A DNA stretch of 64,000 nucleotides from Dryas octopetala. Lineage: Eukaryota > Streptophyta > Magnoliopsida > Rosales > Rosaceae. The stretch spans positions 17,296,085-17,360,084 of the forward strand of contig OY992838.1 in the NCBI GenBank assembly GCA_963921425.1, in the 5' to 3' direction. The stretch's first letter is position 1; every line of letters begins with the position of its first letter. Both the position numbers and the translations under genes were made by a program. This document shows positions 1-10,401 of the stretch, one piece after another. The notes below the pieces were generated by a model that was given only the letters and a program-made list of their open reading frames with translations, was not told where the DNA came from and made no database searches.

Positions 1-907
1 TTATGCTTTTTGTTTTGCGTTTCTGATTTTAATCGTTAAGCATGAATTGGAACTTTGTTTATTGTTTCTGCTTTGTTTTATTTAATTTAAATATGTAGGT
101 TAGTTATTCTATCTTGCATGTTAGTTGTAGGTCGATTAATGGATTTGCATGTTCTAACAAATCGTTTATCCGTCTCTTGGTCTGTTAGTTTGATGTTTGC
201 ATGTATTAAATTTCCACTATCTATTAGAACCCATCACTAGTTGTTTGCATCCTTTGACTGGCCACCTTAGGGTAATTGCATCTAGTTTATTTGTTAGGTT
301 TAGCTGTGAAATAGTCAAAGACACTAAACCACAAGTAACAAGGGAATAAGGGATTATTCTTGGTAGTGGGGTTGGGCGACCTCTATAAGGAAATAGTCAA
401 AGCTTATATGTTGTGCATGTTTGACGTTCTCATAAAACTTAATGACTCCTGCATGGGTAACAGCTGCCTTAGCTTGAACTAGGGAACATGTAGGTTAACT
501 GGCTAAGGAAGGCCCAAGAAGCTCTTAGTTTATGCATTAGGAGAACAATTGCGAGAAAGTAACTAGCCAAACCTTTTTAGCAGTCAAACTTTAATATGTT
601 GTGTTCAAATTAACTGTCATTAGCCTTGGATGGTTATTGCATGCTTATCTGATTTGAAACTGAAAACTTAACATTGCAAGATAGAATAAAGGGTGTGTGC
701 GTGTGGTGATGTGTGCGTGTGTTTCCATCTCTTAAAACCCCCATTTAGTTATTCTAGTGATTAATTGCATTGATTTATTGTATATTAACCATTCCCTGTG
801 GGATCGACCTCGTGCTTGTACGCTTTGCTACTGATGCGATTCGTGCACTTGCGAGTAAACTTAGAATGAGATAGATGTTTATTTTGTTCTAAGAAAACAC
901 ATCAACA
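1..907 (+). mobile_element. 5' LTR of element C, 3' part only (window edge)
   Basis: It ends in ATCAACA directly before the PBS leader. The same end is confirmed by the nested solo LTR at 56361-58818. It matches the 3' parts of the LTRs at 49026-51471 and 55791-60643. A full C-type LTR is about 2.4 kb, so about 1.5 kb lies before the window. It contains a GT-rich microsatellite near 694-722 and the conserved U5 block (794-856). Confidence 0.88.
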
Positions 908-913
908 AGTTTT

Positions 914-931
914 TGGCGCCGTTGCCGGGGA
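914..931 (+). other. Primer-binding site of element C (tRNA-Asp)
   Basis: TGGCGCCGTTGCCGGGGA lies 6 bp after the LTR. It is complementary to the last 18 nt of plant tRNA-Asp (from memory of the Arabidopsis tRNA-Asp sequence), the primer typical of Athila elements. Confidence 0.85.
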
Positions 932-1090
932 ATGGTGTCTAATATCAATGAATTGGTCTAATTAGTCATTAGAATTAGGTTATATTAGTTAGATTTCAGT
1001 TTTTGTTAATTTTTAGTTTTTAATAAATGCCATGCCTTTATATGCATTCTTTCTACTGATTATGTGTTTTTCTCTTAATCAGGTGTGTTT

Positions 1091-2110
1091 ATGAACCCTG
1101 AACTTGTTGCAAGGTTGGAGAGGCTCAAGAGCGAAGCTTTAGGTACATCACAAGTTAGCCCGCAACCTAGTGCATCAGATTCGAGTAGTGAAGAGACTGA
1201 GAGTGTCGAAATGGCTGAAGCAAATGAGATGATGCCGCAGCCCCTGAGCCATTTTTCAGCACCTTGGCTGCCCACTCAACCATCTTGCATTCGGTATGCA
1301 ACCATAGCCACTGATTTCGAAATCAAGAGTGGTCAGATTCACTTGTTGCCGAGCTACCATGGGCTGAATGGGGAGGATCCGATCCACTTTTTGAAGGAGT
1401 TTTCCGGGGTTTCTGAAGCCGCACAGTTGAGGGGTCTGAATGCCGATCAGTACCGTTTGAGGATGTTCCCTTTTGCACTTAAGGACAAGGCAAAGAGGTG
1501 GTTGTATTCGCTGCCCAGTGGTTCCATTTCGACATGGGATGATCTTTCGAGCAAGTTTTTGAACAAGTTCTATTCCATTTCCAAGACGAATTCTATTCGG
1601 AAGGAGATCCTTGGATTTGTGCAGAAGGCGGACGAGCCATTCCATGAGACTTGGGACAGATTCAATGAGTTACTTACTAGCTGCCCACACCATAACCTAT
1701 CTCCTTGGTATGTGATTTGTTGTTTTTATCAGGGATTATTGGAGAGAGATCAAGCCAAGGTGGATTCGGCATGTGGTGGTGCGTTTATGTCAAAAACGGA
1801 GGATGAGGCTACAGATTTGTTTGAGTCGCTTTCTTTGAGTTCTCAACAATGGGATTCCAATCGTGCAAGAGGAGGACCAAAGAGAGGGTTATATGAGGTA
1901 GCTGATATGCCAAACACCATGGAGGGACAGATTTTAGAAATCAAGACTATGGTGCAGAAGTTATCTTTGGCTAAAGAGAAGATGATGGGTATGCAAGAAC
2001 AAGGAGGTGATGTGGAACACGTGAATCAGGTTGGGAATTATCCTAGGGTGCCATATGATCCATTTTCTAACACTTATAACCCTGGATGGAAAAACAACCC
2101 TAATTTCAAG
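1091..2110 (+). CDS. gag: Gag N-terminal part of element C (split by element A)
   Basis: This is a capsid-type Gag that would form the intracellular virus-like particle. The first ATG is at 1091. About 50 Ser/Glu-rich residues come first, then a Retrotrans_gag core at about residues 88-250, recognised by the stretches FALKDKAKRWLYSLP and [14 protein letters not shown] see no CCHC zinc knuckle. The frame reaches NNPNFKWS at 2110 and is then interrupted by the LTR of element A at 2116. The same frame resumes at 14527 once A and one copy of the TGGAG duplication are removed, giving about 708 codons with no internal stop. As it stands, the frame would read into the A LTR and stop at 2146. Confidence 0.85.
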
Positions 2111-2268
2111 TGGAGTGTTGAGTGCTCATTTTACACTACTTTATGATACTAACTCCCTAACTCAGAGTGCAAGAACTCGATATTTTGTGTGTTGTTAGTT
2201 TGTTTTTGTTCTTATAGGATAAAATGAGCAAAGAAGAGAAAAGGAGCCAAAAGGACCATTTTTAGACA

Positions 2269-2573
2269 TTTCCTAGTCAAACTAGGAAAAGTGGAGAAAT
2301 CCTGGTCAAACCAGGAAAGGGGCCGAAATCCTAGTCGAATGAGGATTCCTAGTCACACTAGGAAACATCAAGTCCAGAACCATCATTGCGGAGCCAGAAA
2401 TGAGAAATCCTGATTGAAACAGGAAATCCTGGTTGAACTAGGAAACCTAACCCAACTAGGGAAAGGAGTCCTAATGACACTAGGAGACCCCAGGGGCAAT
2501 ATGGTCATTACGAGAAGTCGAAATGGATAAAGAATCCCTCATTTACAAGAAATCCTAGTTGCACTAGGAAATG
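2269..2573. repeat. Cluster of short dyads in U3
   Basis: About eight short inverted repeats with the theme TCCTAGT-NNN-ACTAGGA occur here. The first (2269-2289) has perfect 9-bp arms, TTTCCTAGT and ACTAGGAAA, around CAA. Diverged versions of the same cluster occur in the U3 of every LTR family in the window, for example 12124-12428, 17809-18110, 49188-49465 and 53765-54035. Confidence 0.75.
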
Positions 2574-3240
2574 TTGGTCAAAGTCAACTCCACAAAGTCA
2601 AGGTTCCTGAAGCTTCTAGAAGGTGGTGAACATCCATGGGAATAAATGGAGGGAAGAAATGAATTCGAATTCAAATGGTCAAGGGTCAACTATGAAAAGT
2701 CAACAAGTCAAATGGGCCATGGGCCTATGCAAATACCGAAATCTGAGGGGCCATGCATGCATGCATGCACCAGCCTAAGATGAAGCCCAATGCGCAAGCT
2801 AGAAGGTGGCAGCCATGAAGTGAAACCCTAGGGGGCTGGCGTGTGTCACTTAAGCCCAAGTCATGCAGCCCACAAGCCAAAGCCCAAGGAGTCCTAGTTG
2901 AAGAAAAAGTCAAAACCCTAGAAACTAGACACTAAATTTCGACAGTAATTCTGTAATTCTCCAGAGAGAACCAGGTAGCATGCCATATATGGTTGGAAAG
3001 ATACGGATGTTAGCTTCGCAGGGAATTTTACGGATTTCAATTCCGAGTTTTCTAGCTCAAGATATGGCCATTTTAGTGGAGGTAGCGCAGCAGTTCCGCG
3101 AGCTGAAAAGGGAGTTACACCCAAAAAGAGCCCAAATCAGCCCAAGGCCCATACTTGGCCGAAAATTATAAGCCTTGGTGTGCAAGGAATGCACTTATCC
3201 CACATTGAAGAGAAAGAGAAACCTCAGCCCCACTCCCCTC

Positions 3241-3248
3241 TATAAATA
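3241..3248 (+). promoter_or_regulatory. TATA box of the A 5' LTR promoter
   Basis: TATAAATA follows CTCCCCTC and precedes a CT-rich leader. Homologous boxes lie at 13096-13103 (A 3' LTR), 32006-32015 and 22386-22395 (B, minus strand) and 34284-34291 (D). A TATATATA box occupies the same place in the C-type LTR at 50046-50053. Confidence 0.7.
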
Positions 3249-4562
3249 TATCTCTAAAAATCAGAAAAGGGGTTCTGTTCTGAAGTTCTCTTCTCTCCTC
3301 TTTAATTTTCAGCAACCCTAGCTAGCCTCCTTCTCTTTCTTTTATTTTTCTGAAGCAAACCCTAGCAGCCACCATCTCTTTCTCTTGTTCTTCTCTAGCC
3401 GCAACCCCTAGCAGCCACCTTCTCTCTTGTTCTTCTCTAGCCGCAGCCACACTCTTTCCCTTCTCTTTATTTTTCTTCTGTTCTCTTGTGGCCGAGCACC
3501 CCCAGCCCCCTCTCATTGTGTTTCTTTTATTGGGTGCTGAACCGAAGAAGGAGGAGTCATTGAAGCCGCCGCAGCCACCACCACTGAGTTGCGCCACCAA
3601 GCCGCAGCCACCAATATTAGCCACGCATCACCACCTTGCTGCCAACTTGCCGAGCATCTTCACCTCTTTGCCGTGGAGCCCAAGGCCGAGCAGCAGCCCA
3701 TCACGCCATCACCTTGCAGCCGCACCTCCACTCCATCATTCGTGGCTTGATTTCTTCTTCCCTTTCTTTTATTTTCATTGTTTTAATTATGCATTATTTA
3801 TTTGTGAATTTAATTATGTGTAGCTGAATATTGGGCTAGGGCTAGGATGAAGCCCTAGCATTGCTGTTCACTTTTACTATGGATTATTAATATTTTGATT
3901 GTTTATATGTTGACAAATCTTGGATCTCTGTTTAAATTGAATCTATTTGTTTCGCATCTTTGACTGATCACCTTAGGTTGCATGCATCTAGATATATGTT
4001 GTGAAACTAAATAAGCTCGAAAGGATGATAGTTTCAATAGGCAACAAGTGGGTATCCTAAGATAATATTCATGAGAAAAGAGATCATAGATGACATACAG
4101 TACATTAATTTGGAGCCATGCGCTATGTGTTTGTCACTCTCACAGATCGTAACGACTCTTGCATGGGTAACAGCTGCCTTAGCTTAGAACTAGGGAACAT
4201 GCAAGTTAACTGGCTAAGGAAGGCCCAAGAAGCTCTTAGTTTATGCACAGTAAGGGGAGTAATTGCTAAAAGTGACTAGCCAAACCTTTTAGTAGACGAA
4301 CTTTGTCAACGTGTTTACTTATTGATTGTTAATATCCATAGTAGAGTGAATGGTATGCTAGTGGTGGAATCTGACCCCTAGTGTTTCTTTATTATTGTTT
4401 TATCCAAATTCATTCAGTTGTTATTTTAAAGTTTTTTCATTTATCTGTTAGTTTTTCTAGTCTCAAAAACCAATCAAAACCCCCCATTTGCGTGTGTGAG
4501 TTAGAGTTGATTTAATTGAATTTAATTAAGTTAGTGATCATAACACTAGTACAATTCCCTGT

Positions 4563-4570
4563 GGGATCGA
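4563..4570 (+). promoter_or_regulatory. Conserved U5 octamer GGGATCGA (candidate primer-activation site)
   Basis: This octamer lies in a block (4557-4618) shared by almost all LTRs in the window. It is complementary to the T-loop/T-stem part of plant tRNA-Asp. It sits 107 nt before the PBS, and the spacing is 105-107 nt in all five PBS-bearing copies: C 800-807, A, B 30764-30771, D 35582-35589 and C2 41279-41286. Its role is inferred. Confidence 0.4.
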
Positions 4571-4677
4571 CCTCGTATTTGTAAGCTTTGCTACTCCGCG
4601 ATTCGTGCACTTGCGAGTCAACCTAGAGCTCAGAAAAGGTTATTTAATTTGCTCTAGGAAAACATACAACAAGTTTT

Positions 4678-4695
4678 TGGCGCCGTTGCCGGGGA
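4678..4695 (+). other. Primer-binding site of element A (tRNA-Asp)
   Basis: TGGCGCCGTTGCCGGGGA lies 6 bp after the 5' LTR and is identical to the PBS of C, B, D and C2. Confidence 0.88.
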
Positions 4696-4810
4696 ATTGT
4701 TATTTGTATTGATTGCTAGTTTGATTATCTTTAGTTAAGTCATTTTAGTTAGGTTTTATTTTCTGTTTTTATTTTTTGTTCTTACTGATTTCTCTTGTTT
4801 CTAAGGTACA

Positions 4811-6019
4811 ATGGAAGAATCAAATTCAAAGATCACTCCTCTTTCACGTGCAGAAGGCCAAAAGGTGTTGAGTGCGTACAAGGGAAGGCCGAGACTCAAT
4901 TGGACACCATTAAGGATGAGGTCGACTTTTGTGTCGCCGAGAGGGAGTGAATCTGAAGAAGCATACGAAGAAGAGAAATCAGAAGAGGAAGTCGAGGAGA
5001 CCTTGCAGCCGAATGCATCTCAAATGAGAATACCTTTGAGTTATTATTCGTCTCCAACGCTTCTAGCTCAACCTACGTGCATTGTTTACTCTCAAGTGGA
5101 AGCTGATTTTGAACTTTCAAGTGGGACAATCAAACTTCTTCCATCATTTCATGGGTTAGAAGGAGAGGATCCCTACGTGCATATCAAGGAATTTCATGCA
5201 ATAAGCGAGATTGGCAAGCTGAGGGGGTTGAGCGATGATCAAAGAAAGTTAAGGTTATTTCCATTCTCTCTTAAAGATAAAGCTAAACAGTGGTTGTTTT
5301 CCTTGCAGGTCGCTTCAATTACAACATGGGAGGAACTGGCATCTAAGTTTCTTCTGAGGTTCTATCCAGTTAGCAAGACTATCATCATGAGGAAGCAGAT
5401 CTTAGGGTTTACACAATCAGAGGACGAAGTGTTTCATGAGAGTTGGGAAAGGTATCAAGAGCTTCTGACTTCGTGTCCGCACCATAATCTTGCCCCGTGG
5501 ATGCAGATTGAGTATTTTTATGAGGGTCTGTTGGATCAAGATCGTAATATGGTGGATATGACATGTGGAGGAGCACTGAAAAAGAAGACTTTTGAGGAAG
5601 CATGGACACTCTTTGACACATTGGCGTTGAGTTCACAGCAGTGGAATAGACGGAAAAGAGTGGAAAAGAAATCAGCTATGGAAGCTGAGATGTCTGAGCT
5701 TAAGCAGATGATGCAGGTTCTGATGGCAAATCAGGAAGCTAGGCCATCACATGGAGAGGCATGTTTCGAGGTTGAAAGAGTTCAAGCTAGACCGAGTGTA
5801 CAGTCCCCAGTTGAGCAGCGAAGTACTTATTTGGAGGACATGATGGCTGCATTAGCTCAGAGTACAACTTCGATGTCTAATGATACTAAGACATTTATGA
5901 ATAAGACTGAGGAGCAGTTGAGTGTCACAGCTAAGGCTATCTCGAGTTTGGAAGCCCAATTGGAACAAGTGACTTTAACTTTAGACAAAGTGGTAAAGGG
6001 TGCTCCAATTCAGGATTAG
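4811..6019 (+). CDS. gag: Gag of element A, ended by an in-frame TAG
   Basis: The 402-residue product starts at the ATG at 4811. An acidic Glu-rich stretch covers residues 47-64. The Retrotrans_gag core spans about 115-275 (SLKDKAKQWLFSL at 153-165, SCPHHNLAPW at 221-230), followed by a helical C-terminal part. No CCHC knuckle is visible. The stop TAG (6017-6019, codon 403) replaces the Lys codon AAG found in the otherwise near-identical frame of element B, so it is a nonsense change in a continuous Gag-Pol frame. It lies in the linker between Gag and protease and would still allow a full-length Gag to be made. Readthrough is possible in principle but nothing supports it. Confidence 0.88.
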   Translation: MEESNSKITPLSRAEGQKVLSAYKGRPRLNWTPLRMRSTFVSPRGSESEEAYEEEKSEEEVEETLQPNASQMRIPLSYYSSPTLLAQPTCIVYSQVEADFELSSGTIKLLPSFHGLEGEDPYVHIKEFHAISEIGKLRGLSDDQRKLRLFPFSLKDKAKQWLFSLQVASITTWEELASKFLLRFYPVSKTIIMRKQILGFTQSEDEVFHESWERYQELLTSCPHHNLAPWMQIEYFYEGLLDQDRNMVDMTCGGALKKKTFEEAWTLFDTLALSSQQWNRRKRVEKKSAMEAEMSELKQMMQVLMANQEARPSHGEACFEVERVQARPSVQSPVEQRSTYLEDMMAALAQSTTSMSNDTKTFMNKTEEQLSVTAKAISSLEAQLEQVTLTLDKVVKGAPIQD

Positions 6020-7909
6020 GCCGAAGCAATCACTACTTTGAGAAGTGGGAAAGTGATTGACAACAAAGTGGGCACTACTCAAGATGATAATTCAGGAAAT
6101 GAGGATGAAGTTGAGATTTTAGAGCCCGAACAAATGGAAAAGTACAAGAGGGATAAAGTTAAGGTTAAGGATGAGGAAGAGGAGGAAAGAAAGAAACAAG
6201 AAAAGCACGTTGCTACGCGTGCTAGCAAGAAGGCCGAGATTACTTCCTCTATTCCAAGAGCTCCGTTGCCTTTCCCTCAACGTCAAAGGAAGCAGAGTAA
6301 GGATGAGCAAGCCAAGGAAATTTTGGAGATGTTTAAGAAGGTGGAAATCAACATTCCTTTGCTTGATGCTATTCAGCAGATTCCTAAGTATGCCAAGTTT
6401 TTGAAGGAATTGTGCACACACAAGAGGAAATTCAAAGAACATGAGCAGGTGTGTCTAAGTGAAGAAGTCAGTGCTGTTTTGCAAAGAAAGTTGCCGCCCA
6501 AGTTGAAAGATCCTGGCAGTTTCACAATTCCATGTTTGGTGGGGAATCATAAGTTTGAGAAGGCATTGTTGGATTTGGGAGCAAGTATAAATTTGATGCC
6601 GTATTCAGTTTTCGCACAGTTGGGCATAGGAGATCTTAAACCTACTAGTGTTACTCTTCAATTGGCAGATCGTTCAGTAAAGGTTCCGAAAGGTGTGGTT
6701 GAAGATGTGCTGGTTCGGGTTGCAGATTTGATCATGCCCGTTGATTTTATCATTCTTGAAATGGAGGACACCCCAATTAGAGGGAATGAGCTACCGATCA
6801 TATTGGGAAGACCGTTCATGGCCACAGCGAACACCAAGATTGATGTGAGTAATGGGAAGTTGACAATGTCTGTACTTGGTGAAACGGTTGAGTTTGATGT
6901 TTTTGGTGCAATGAAGTATCCAAAGGAGGAGGATGATTGCCTAAGGATTGATAGTTTGGACCCATTGGTTGAGGAAGTGTGCGAAACTAGCCTTGCAGAA
7001 GATACATTGGAGGTTGCTTTGGGAACACCAGAGTCCAGTGAATTAGATGAAATCGTGGAAACAACTCCTACACGTTTGGAAGGCACCCGACCTCTCAGAA
7101 ATAAGTGGTTCAACCAGTTTGAAATGTTAGTGCCTACGAATCAAAAGACGCTTCCTTCTATTGAGCAAGCACCTAAATTGGAGCTGAAACCGTTACCGGA
7201 GCACTTGAAATATGCATTTTTGGGAGAAAATGAGACTTTGCCTGTGATTATTGCAGCTAATTTGAGTGCAGGCGAGGAAGAAAGACTCTTGAAAGTTCTG
7301 AAGGAAAATCGGTTAGCATTGGGGTGGACCATAGCCGATATCAAGGGAATCTCACCCACAGTGTGTATGCATAGAATTTTGCTGGAGGAGGAATCTAGGC
7401 CTACTCGTGATGCCCAAAGAAGACTGAATCCAACTCTGAAGGAAGTTGTGCGTAATGAGGTAATCAAATTGTTGGATGTTGGTATTATTTATCCTATCAG
7501 TGATTCGAAGTGGGTTAGTCCTGTTCAAGTAGTGCCAAAGAAAAGTGGTATTACTGTGGTGAAGAATGAGCGTAATGAGTTGGTTCCCCAAAGGACACAA
7601 ACCGGTTGGCGTGTTTGTATTGACTATCGGAAGCTGAACACCGCAACAAGGAAGGATCATTTTCCTTTGCCATTCATTGACCAGATGTTGGAGAGGTTGG
7701 CCGGCCATAGTCACTATTGTTTTTTGGATGGGTACAGTGGGTACAATCAGATTGCTATTGCACCCGAGGATCAAGAGAAGACCACTTTCACATGTCCATT
7801 TGGTACGTTTGCTTATAGGAGGATGCCATTCGGATTGTGCAATGCGCCTGCAACATTTCAGAGATGCATGATGTCTATTTTCTCTGACATGGTGGAACGA
7901 ATCATTTAG
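6020..7909 (+). pseudogene. pol: Protease and N-terminal RT segment of element A Pol
   Basis: This is the same reading frame as Gag, open between two TAG codons. It has no ATG at its start, so it depends on readthrough of the upstream TAG. In polyprotein numbering it holds a Lys/Glu-rich linker and a retroviral-type aspartic protease with LLDLGASIN (catalytic Asp588, nt 6572-6574) and the flap-side IILGRPF. The fingers and palm of the reverse transcriptase follow, with FLDGYSGY (Asp973, nt 7727-7729) and [13 protein letters not shown]. The second TAG (7907-7909, codon 1033) replaces a Glu codon GAG of element B, four codons before the catalytic FMDD, so no active RT can be made from this segment. 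Confidence 0.9.
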
Positions 7910-10066
7910 GTATTTATGGATGATTTTTCTGTTTTTGGTTCGTCTTTTGATACATGTCTGGATAACCTGTCTTTAGTTCTGAAAAGATGTCAAGAAGCCA
8001 ATCTAGTGCTTAATTGGGAGAAATGTCACTTCATGGTTCAACAAGGGATAGTATTGGGTCATGTGATTTCAAAGGAGGGCATACAAGTTGATAAGGCCAA
8101 GATTGATGTGATACAGAGATTGCCGCCTCCATCGAGTGTTAAGGAAGTAAGAAGTTTCCTAGGCCATGCTGGGTTTTATAGGAGGTTCATCAAGGATTTT
8201 TCCAAGATCTCTAGGCCTTTGTGCACCTTATTGCAAAAAGAGGTGAATTTCGAGTTTAATGAGGATTGTTTGGTTGCATTTAACAAGTTGAAGAAGCTAC
8301 TCACTTCTGCTCCAATCATTATGCCACCCGATTGGAACTTGCCGTTTGAGCTCATGTGTGATGCAAGTGACTATGCTGTTGGAGCAGTTTTGGGTCAGAG
8401 AGTCGATAAGCTGCCACATGTGATTTATTATGCAAGCAGGACTCTGAATGATGCACAGTTGAACTATTCTACTACAGAGAAGGAGTTGCTTGCTGTGATC
8501 TTTGCTTTGGAGAAATTTAGAAGTTATTTGATTGGGTCTAAGATCATCATCTACACGGATCATGCCGCTCTCAAGTATCTGCTGAATAAGAAAGACGCCA
8601 AGCCGAGGTTGATTAGATGGACTCTGTTGCTACAGGAATTTGATATTGAGATCAAGGATAAGAAAGGGTGTGAGAATGTGGTAGCAGACCATTTGAGTAG
8701 ACTCGTCAATGAGGAACAGTCTGAAGAGGACACACTACCGTTACGAGAGTCATTCCCGGACGAGCAGCTCTTTGCCATCTTGACTACTCCATGGTATGCT
8801 GACATAGCTAATTATTTAGCAAGTGGAGTGTTGCCCAATGATCTGACACACTACCAAAGGAAGAAGTTTTTGCATGATGTCAGACAGTATGTGTGGGATG
8901 ATCCTTATTTGTTCAAATATGGGTCAGATCAGTTGATAAGACGATGTGTACCGGAAATAGAGCAGAGGAATGTCATTGAGATGTGCCATTCTAAAGAATG
9001 TGGAGGCCATGGTGGAGGAACTAAGACCGCTTACAAGATTCTTCAAGCAGGTTTCTTTTGGCCCACTATTTTTCATGATTGTCATCAGTTTTATCTCACA
9101 TGTGACAGATGTCAGAAGATGGGAAATATTTCTGCTCGTGATCAGATGCCGCTGAACTTTATGTTGGAAGTTGAGATCTTTGATGTTTGGGGTATAGATT
9201 TCATGGGGCCATTTCCATCTTCTTTTGGATACGAGTACATTCTGGTTGGAGTTGATTATGTGTCTAAGTGGGTGGAAGCTGTCGCTTGTAGGACTAATGA
9301 TGCTCGAGTGGTCTTGAATTTCCTTAAGACCAATATCTTTGCACGATTTGGTACCCCGAGAGCAATCATTAGTGATGGGGGGTCGCATTTTTGCAACAAG
9401 CTGTTTGAGGCCGTGATGAAGAAATATGGAATAAGGCATAAAGTGGCTACTCCCTACCATCCTCAGACGAGTGGACAAGTGGAAATATCGAATCGTGAGA
9501 TCAAGTTCATTTTGGAAAGAACAGTGCTCGCCAATAGGAAGGATTGGTCTACTAAGCTTAATGATGCATTATGGGCTTATCGCACCGCTTACAAGACACC
9601 CATTGGAATGTCTCCGTTTCGACTGATATATGGGAAAGCTTGTCATTTACCAGTTGAGCTTGAGCATAAGGCATATTGGGCAATTAAGAAGTTCAATTTT
9701 GATATTCATGCCGCTGGTGAGAAAAGGAAGTTGCAACTTAGTGAGCTGGAGGAAATACGACATTTCGCATATGAGAATGCTAAGTTGTACAAGGAAAGGA
9801 CCAAGAGGTACCATGATAAGAAGCTACGCCCAAGAGAATTCTTTGTTGGAGGGAAGGTGTTATTATATGATACAAGATTACGTCTCTTCCCAGGCAAGTT
9901 GCGTTCGAGATGGACTGGACCTTATGAGGTGGTTCGAGTGTTTCCCTATGGTACAGTTGAACTCAAGAATCCGAAGAATGGGAACACATTTAAGGTTAAC
10001 GGTCATCGTGTGAAGCCTTTCCTTGAACCTGATTTTGAGCTGAACCAAGAGAAAATTGATTTCTAG
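7910..10066 (+). pseudogene. pol: RT catalytic end, RNase H and integrase segment of element A Pol
   Basis: This is the continuation of the polyprotein frame after the second TAG. In order: RT motif FMDDFSVFG (Asp1037, Asp1038), RNase H with MCDASDYA (Asp1184), [17 protein letters not shown] and [10 protein letters not shown], and an integrase zinc-binding domain (HSKECGGH followed by CDRC). The integrase core carries Asp1463 (GIDFMG), Asp1522 (ISDGG) and Glu1558 (GQVEISN), an exact DD35E spacing. A C-terminal GPY module ([13 protein letters not shown]) ends the protein and no chromodomain follows. The frame stops at 10064-10066. All catalytic residues are kept, so decay has only just begun. 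Confidence 0.92.
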
Positions 10067-10081
10067 TACAAGACTAGGTCT

Positions 10082-10125
10082 GGCTGAAGACGTGAAACTT
10101 AGCGCTTCTTGGGAGGCAACCCAAG
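10082..10125 (+). other. Conserved post-pol motif with hairpin
   Basis: GGCTGAAGAC, a short spacer, then AGCGCT and a hairpin with CTTGGG and CCCAAG arms around AGGCAA. The same bipartite motif follows the ORF in every element: C 15651-15694, B 25210-25253 (minus), D 42498-42541 and C2 40902-40946 (minus). The bases around it are largely diverged between the A and C families. A cis-acting RNA role is inferred. Confidence 0.7.
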
Positions 10126-10360
10126 GGATGGATGACGACGAGGAGGTGATTTTGTACATATGCGTGGGCGAGCCATTTTCACATCAGCCAAGGTACGTTT
10201 TCACCCTCTCTTTGCTTCGTTCATTAGTTTTGTTTTATTTGATGTTTTTCCCTTCCTCTTTTCATTACATTGTGCATTACATTTGTCATTCATTTAAACA
10301 TTGAGGACAATGTTTCTTTTAAGTTTGGGGGTGGGGAATGCAACGCATTTTTCGTTTTTA

Positions 10361-10401
<41 letters not shown>

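Larger units (their letters stand above)
2116..4671 (+). mobile_element. 5' LTR of element A
   Basis: It begins TGTTGAGTGCTC and ends AAACATACAACA. The order inside is: a cluster of CCTAGT/ACTAGG dyads (2269-2573), RY-type CATGCATG repeats near 2753-2769, a TATA box (3241-3248), a CT-rich stretch with AACCCTAG motifs, and a U5 with the conserved GGGATCGA block. Open frames inside it, such as the proline-rich 111-codon frame at 3488-3823, repeat in the other LTR and are not genes. Confidence 0.95.

Noticed and set aside
914..931. tRNA-Asp gene fragment
   Set aside because: Only the 18-nt complement of the tRNA 3' end is present next to an LTR, in all elements. It is a PBS.
3488..3823. Proline-rich 111-codon open frame (also at 13343-13678)
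   Set aside because: It lies in the LTR leader, repeats with the LTR and has no domain. It is a by-product of CT-rich LTR sequence.
6038..7909. Independent pol gene starting at 6038
   Set aside because: The first codon is TTG, not ATG, and element B shows one continuous gag-pol frame through this point.
8924..9478. 184-codon antisense frame (and its mirror at 25857-26411)
   Set aside because: It is a shadow of the integrase coding frame on the opposite strand.
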